Part shown: positions 61,804 to 64,000 of the stretch, piece by piece | Position numbering within the stretch: position 1 is the first letter of the stretch | Layout of the letters: each line of letters begins with the position of its first letter | Source: Bacteroidota bacterium | GTDB taxonomy: Bacteria > Bacteroidota > Bacteroidia > Chitinophagales > Chitinophagaceae | DNA: 64,000 nt | NCBI GenBank assembly: GCA_018266555.1 | Contig: JAFEAF010000019.1 | Coordinates: 214,645 to 278,644 of the forward strand | Reading direction: 5' to 3' | Position numbers and translations under genes: made by a program | Notes under the pieces: generated by a model | The model's database searches: none | Told to the model about the DNA's origin: nothing | The model's input: only the letters and a program-made list of their open reading frames with translations

Positions 61804-63404
61804 TATAGGGTCTTCCTGTAAATGCTGATAAAACTAATTGCTTAGTAAAATTCAGGTGATTTTTTTTCTGAAGTGGGTAATTCATATTTGTTTTTTCCTG
61901 GTTGGGTCGTTTTTTTTCATCATGGGGCATAGCGTTCCTTCTCATTGTTGAGTAATGAGTGTTCGATGTGATCATTTTTGTTATGCTGCGCTTGTATTGA
62001 TTTGCGAAGTAGAGATTCGGGCCGTCATTCTCACTACGTTGCTCGTAAAGATGCCAAAAAAGATCCAACTGGTTTCTGTGGTTTGATTGAGTGCCGGGAT
62101 TTTTTTGAGAAAATAATTTTCTTTTTCATTACCAAAGCTTCCTTTCAAAATAGTCCCCCGGGCAATGTTGAGTGTTTTTCTTAAAGCAGCGCTTTGTTCC
62201 AGGTGATGCAGTTTTTGTTTACCCTTGGGAATAAAGTTAGTGGCAATGTTATGTTGTTTGCAATATTTTCTGTTCGCATTAGTCGCATAAATCCGATCGG
62301 CTGATTGATGGGTGCACTTGCCAAAAAGTTTTCGATGCAGATAAATACCGCTCTGCAGGCGAGTGCCTTCATTAAAGGCATCGTAACTGTGGTGTTCAAT
62401 AAAATTAATCCCATCAACCTGCAACACATTCACTTTAGCTCCAAACTCAACCGTCTTGGTTTCTTTGCCTCGTACAATCGGACGGATGTATGGCTTGCTC
62501 AGCGATACAATCCGGTTTTTTATTTTCTGAACCTGTCCATAGAGTTTTCCACGCTGCTGCTCAAAGACTTTAAGTATGGAGCGCATCTTTGTTGATTGCT
62601 TTACCGATAGTGTCGGATGTTTTTGTTGCAAGCTGTTCAGATGTTCTAACAGCTTCAACAAAAATTTCAGTAATTTTTTTCGAAGCTTTTTCTCTGACCG
62701 TCTTGTTTTCTTCCTTGTTTTTATCTTCTATAGTTCAAGCGGCTCTTGCGCAACTTTACTAATTTTCGGCTGTACTATATCATAATATACACTTGATGGC
62801 AACAATGACAGATTAGTTTTACATCGGCAGGAAAACTGATGCGGCTTTCATAGCAGGTAGCATCCTGCATGCTCACCCCGGTTTGCTCCATATAGGGCTA
62901 CCAACAAGCCGCAAATTCCTTTTGCATGGCATCAATGTTAAGATGACCGCCAATGTAGTTGCGCCACCAACTGTGCAGGTTTGTATCTCGGATCTTTTCA
63001 TCAGGACGCAATAAAATGCCACAAAACAATTGCATACTCCAATCGGTGTTGAGGCGCTCGATCAACAACTCATCACTGAGTTGCAAATAATGTTTCAAAA
63101 ACTGAAGAGCAAGACCACCCTTCACATCAAACCAGGGCTTGCGGCCCAGTCCACTTTTATGGTGCTCCCGTGTGGGCAGTGTGACAGCTAGCTTGTCAAA
63201 AGGAATCGCTAAATAAATTTCTCCTAAATCAGTTTGCAAAAATTTTTCGTGCAATACTTGTTAGTGAGAAAACAATAAATTTGTCATGATTTCAAAAAAA
63301 GTTGCCACACTTTGTGTATGTTTTATGCCATTGGGGGGTGCATTTATTATTTTCTCACAAACCAACGCCTGTTGTAGATTTCTTATTTACAGGATGACCC
63401 TATA
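61804..63404. mobile_element. Decayed insertion sequence with terminal inverted repeats
   Basis: TAGGGTCTTCCTGTAAAT at 61806-61823 is matched in inverted form at 63385-63402 (17 of 18 positions; TATAGGGTCWTCCTGTAAAT as shared end). TATA lies at both outer edges and could be a 4-bp target duplication. The right end abuts the terminator of the rRNA operon (63405). The transposase gene inside is broken. About 1.6 kb in all, a size usual for IS5/IS1182-type elements. Confidence 0.8.
61981..63254 (-). pseudogene. Transposase (DDE type), broken by stops and a frameshift
   Basis: The N-terminal part (63254-62898) has HEKFLQTDLGEIYLAIPFDKLA and WFDVKGGLALQFLKHYLQLSDELLIERLNTDWSMQLFCGI. A TAG follows AACW at 62898-62900, after which the frame continues as PYMEQTGVSMQDATCYESRISFPADVKL, then further stops and a shift, before the C-terminal DDE part (62661-61981; SLSKPYIRPIVRGKE, NRKYCKQHNIATNFIPKGK, KGSFGNEKENYFLKKIPALN, IFFGIFTSN). 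The order and segments match full-length DDE_Tnp_1-type transposases. It cannot give an active enzyme. Confidence 0.88.
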
Positions 63405-63438
63405 TACAAAAAAACCCAACCGAAAATCCGGTTGGGTT
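63405..63438 (-). terminator. rRNA operon terminator
   Basis: On the minus strand AACCCAACCG pairs with CGGTTGGGTT around a 6-nt loop and is followed by TTTTTTT. It lies 9 nt downstream of the 5S gene end. Confidence 0.88.
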
Positions 63439-63446
63439 AAAAAAAT

Positions 63447-63555
63447 ATGGCAGCTACCTACTCTCCCGTATTGTGGTACAGTACCATCGGCCATGAGGGG
63501 CTTAACTTCTCTGTTCGGTATGGGAAGAGGTGAACACCCTCTGAAAAACCACCAT
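63447..63555 (-). rRNA. rrf: 5S ribosomal RNA
   Basis: About 109 nt with the typical conserved blocks on the minus strand: GAACAGAGAAGTTAAGCCCC, ATGGTACTG and GGGAGAGTAGGTAGCTGCCA. The ends are estimated from the terminal stem (TGGTGG... with ...GCTGCCA). It lies about 120 bp downstream of the 23S gene. Confidence 0.93.
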
Positions 63556-63675
63556 AAAAAAATAAACGCTTAATGCTTAAAGGCACAAGGCAACAAAAGC
63601 CATGAGCATTTTACGTTACGCTTTTGGCGTAAATAAGATCATATTGGGCTTGTTAGACAGTATCTAAATAAAAAA

Positions 63676-64000
63676 ATTAAAGCATACGGGCAATTAGTAC
63701 TACTTGGCTTTAGTGTTGCCACTTTTACACCTGTAGCCTATCAACGTCATCGTCTTTGACGGCCCTTAAAAGTAAACTCATCTTAAGGAAGGTTTCACGC
63801 TTAGATGCTTTCAGCGTTTATCCTGTCCGTACATAGCTACTCTGCATTGCACCTGGCGGCACAACAGATACACCAGCGGTACGTACGACCCGGTCCTCTC
63901 GTACTAAGGTCATGTCCTCTCAATTTACTTACGCCCACCACAGATAGGGACCGAACTGTCTTGTGACGTTCTGAACCCAGTTCACGTGCCACTTTAATCG
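63676..64000 (-). rRNA. rrl: 23S ribosomal RNA, 3' end (cut by window end)
   Basis: The minus strand carries the conserved 3' domain of 23S rRNA: the sarcin-ricin loop AGTACGAGAGGACC, TCGTACTAAGG-type region in complement, GGTTCAGAACGTCGTGAGACA-like segment (here GGGTTCAGAACGTCACAAGAC) and the last stem TACTAATTGCCCG. The 3' end near 63676 is an estimate. The rest of the operon lies outside the window. Confidence 0.9.

Noticed and set aside
61754..62068. 104-codon minus-strand frame at the left end of the insertion sequence
   Set aside because: Mostly overlaps the transposase end in another frame and runs through the terminator and IS end.
63286..63573. 95-codon plus-strand frame across the 5S rRNA
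   Set aside because: It lies antisense to 5S rRNA and the rRNA terminator; rRNA sequence explains the open frame.

Overview
The window comes from the chromosome of a Bacteroidota bacterium, most likely Chitinophagaceae or a close relative. The supporting signs are low GC, AT-rich spacers, a SusC/SusD pair, an ORF6N-domain gene, DUF4199 and DUF4256 proteins, and TAnnTTTG-type -7 promoter boxes close to start codons. The assignment rests on gene content only; the one rRNA tail present was not compared with anything.

Layout. 1-1.9 kb: end of a histidine operon (hisA-hisF-hisIE). 2.1-14.1 kb: housekeeping and accessory genes (secreted protein, thiolase, membrane adenylate cyclase, GNAT, amino-acid permease, DinB, LysE exporter, Crp/Fnr regulator, ATP-grasp enzyme, Fe-S protein). 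14.2-23.7 kb: tRNA-Gly, then miaB, a sigma-54 activator, an LptE-like lipoprotein, secG, mltG, a YihY protein, thioredoxin-like proteins and a TrmH-type methylase. 23.8-36.1 kb: a co-directional cluster for reductive pyrimidine catabolism: semialdehyde dehydrogenase, omega-aminotransferase, P1 peptidase, NCS1 transporter, dihydropyrimidinase, beta-ureidopropionase, PreT and PreA. 36.2-40.4 kb: small unknown genes, an alcohol dehydrogenase, two tRNA-Pro genes and a GIY-YIG gene fused to the edge of one of them. 40.4-47.8 kb: a degenerate dihydroorotase, glycosyltransferases and a GDP-D-glycero-D-manno-heptose set (HddA, GmhA, an HddC-GmhB fusion). 48-61.7 kb: DapA-type aldolase, PqqB-like hydrolase, a TonB receptor, an ECF sigma factor with a DGPF partner, and SusC/SusD. 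61.8-64 kb: a decayed insertion sequence with terminal inverted repeats against the terminator of an rRNA operon (5S and the 3' end of 23S, minus strand).

The most unusual structure is a family of intergenic elements built from 7-nt (in one case about 8-nt) degenerate words, mostly arranged as long inverted repeats. Two of them enclose a four-helix-bundle (23S rRNA intervening-sequence family) gene; at least six others have no gene. They sit between operon genes, and their words supply stop codons for upstream genes and sometimes start codons for the next. The architecture recalls the rRNA intervening sequences (complementary ends around the same protein family), but here it is in mRNA spacers. 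A second compact element, a GIY-YIG gene plus a GC hairpin, appears to have duplicated 11 bp at the 5' edge of a tRNA-Pro gene.
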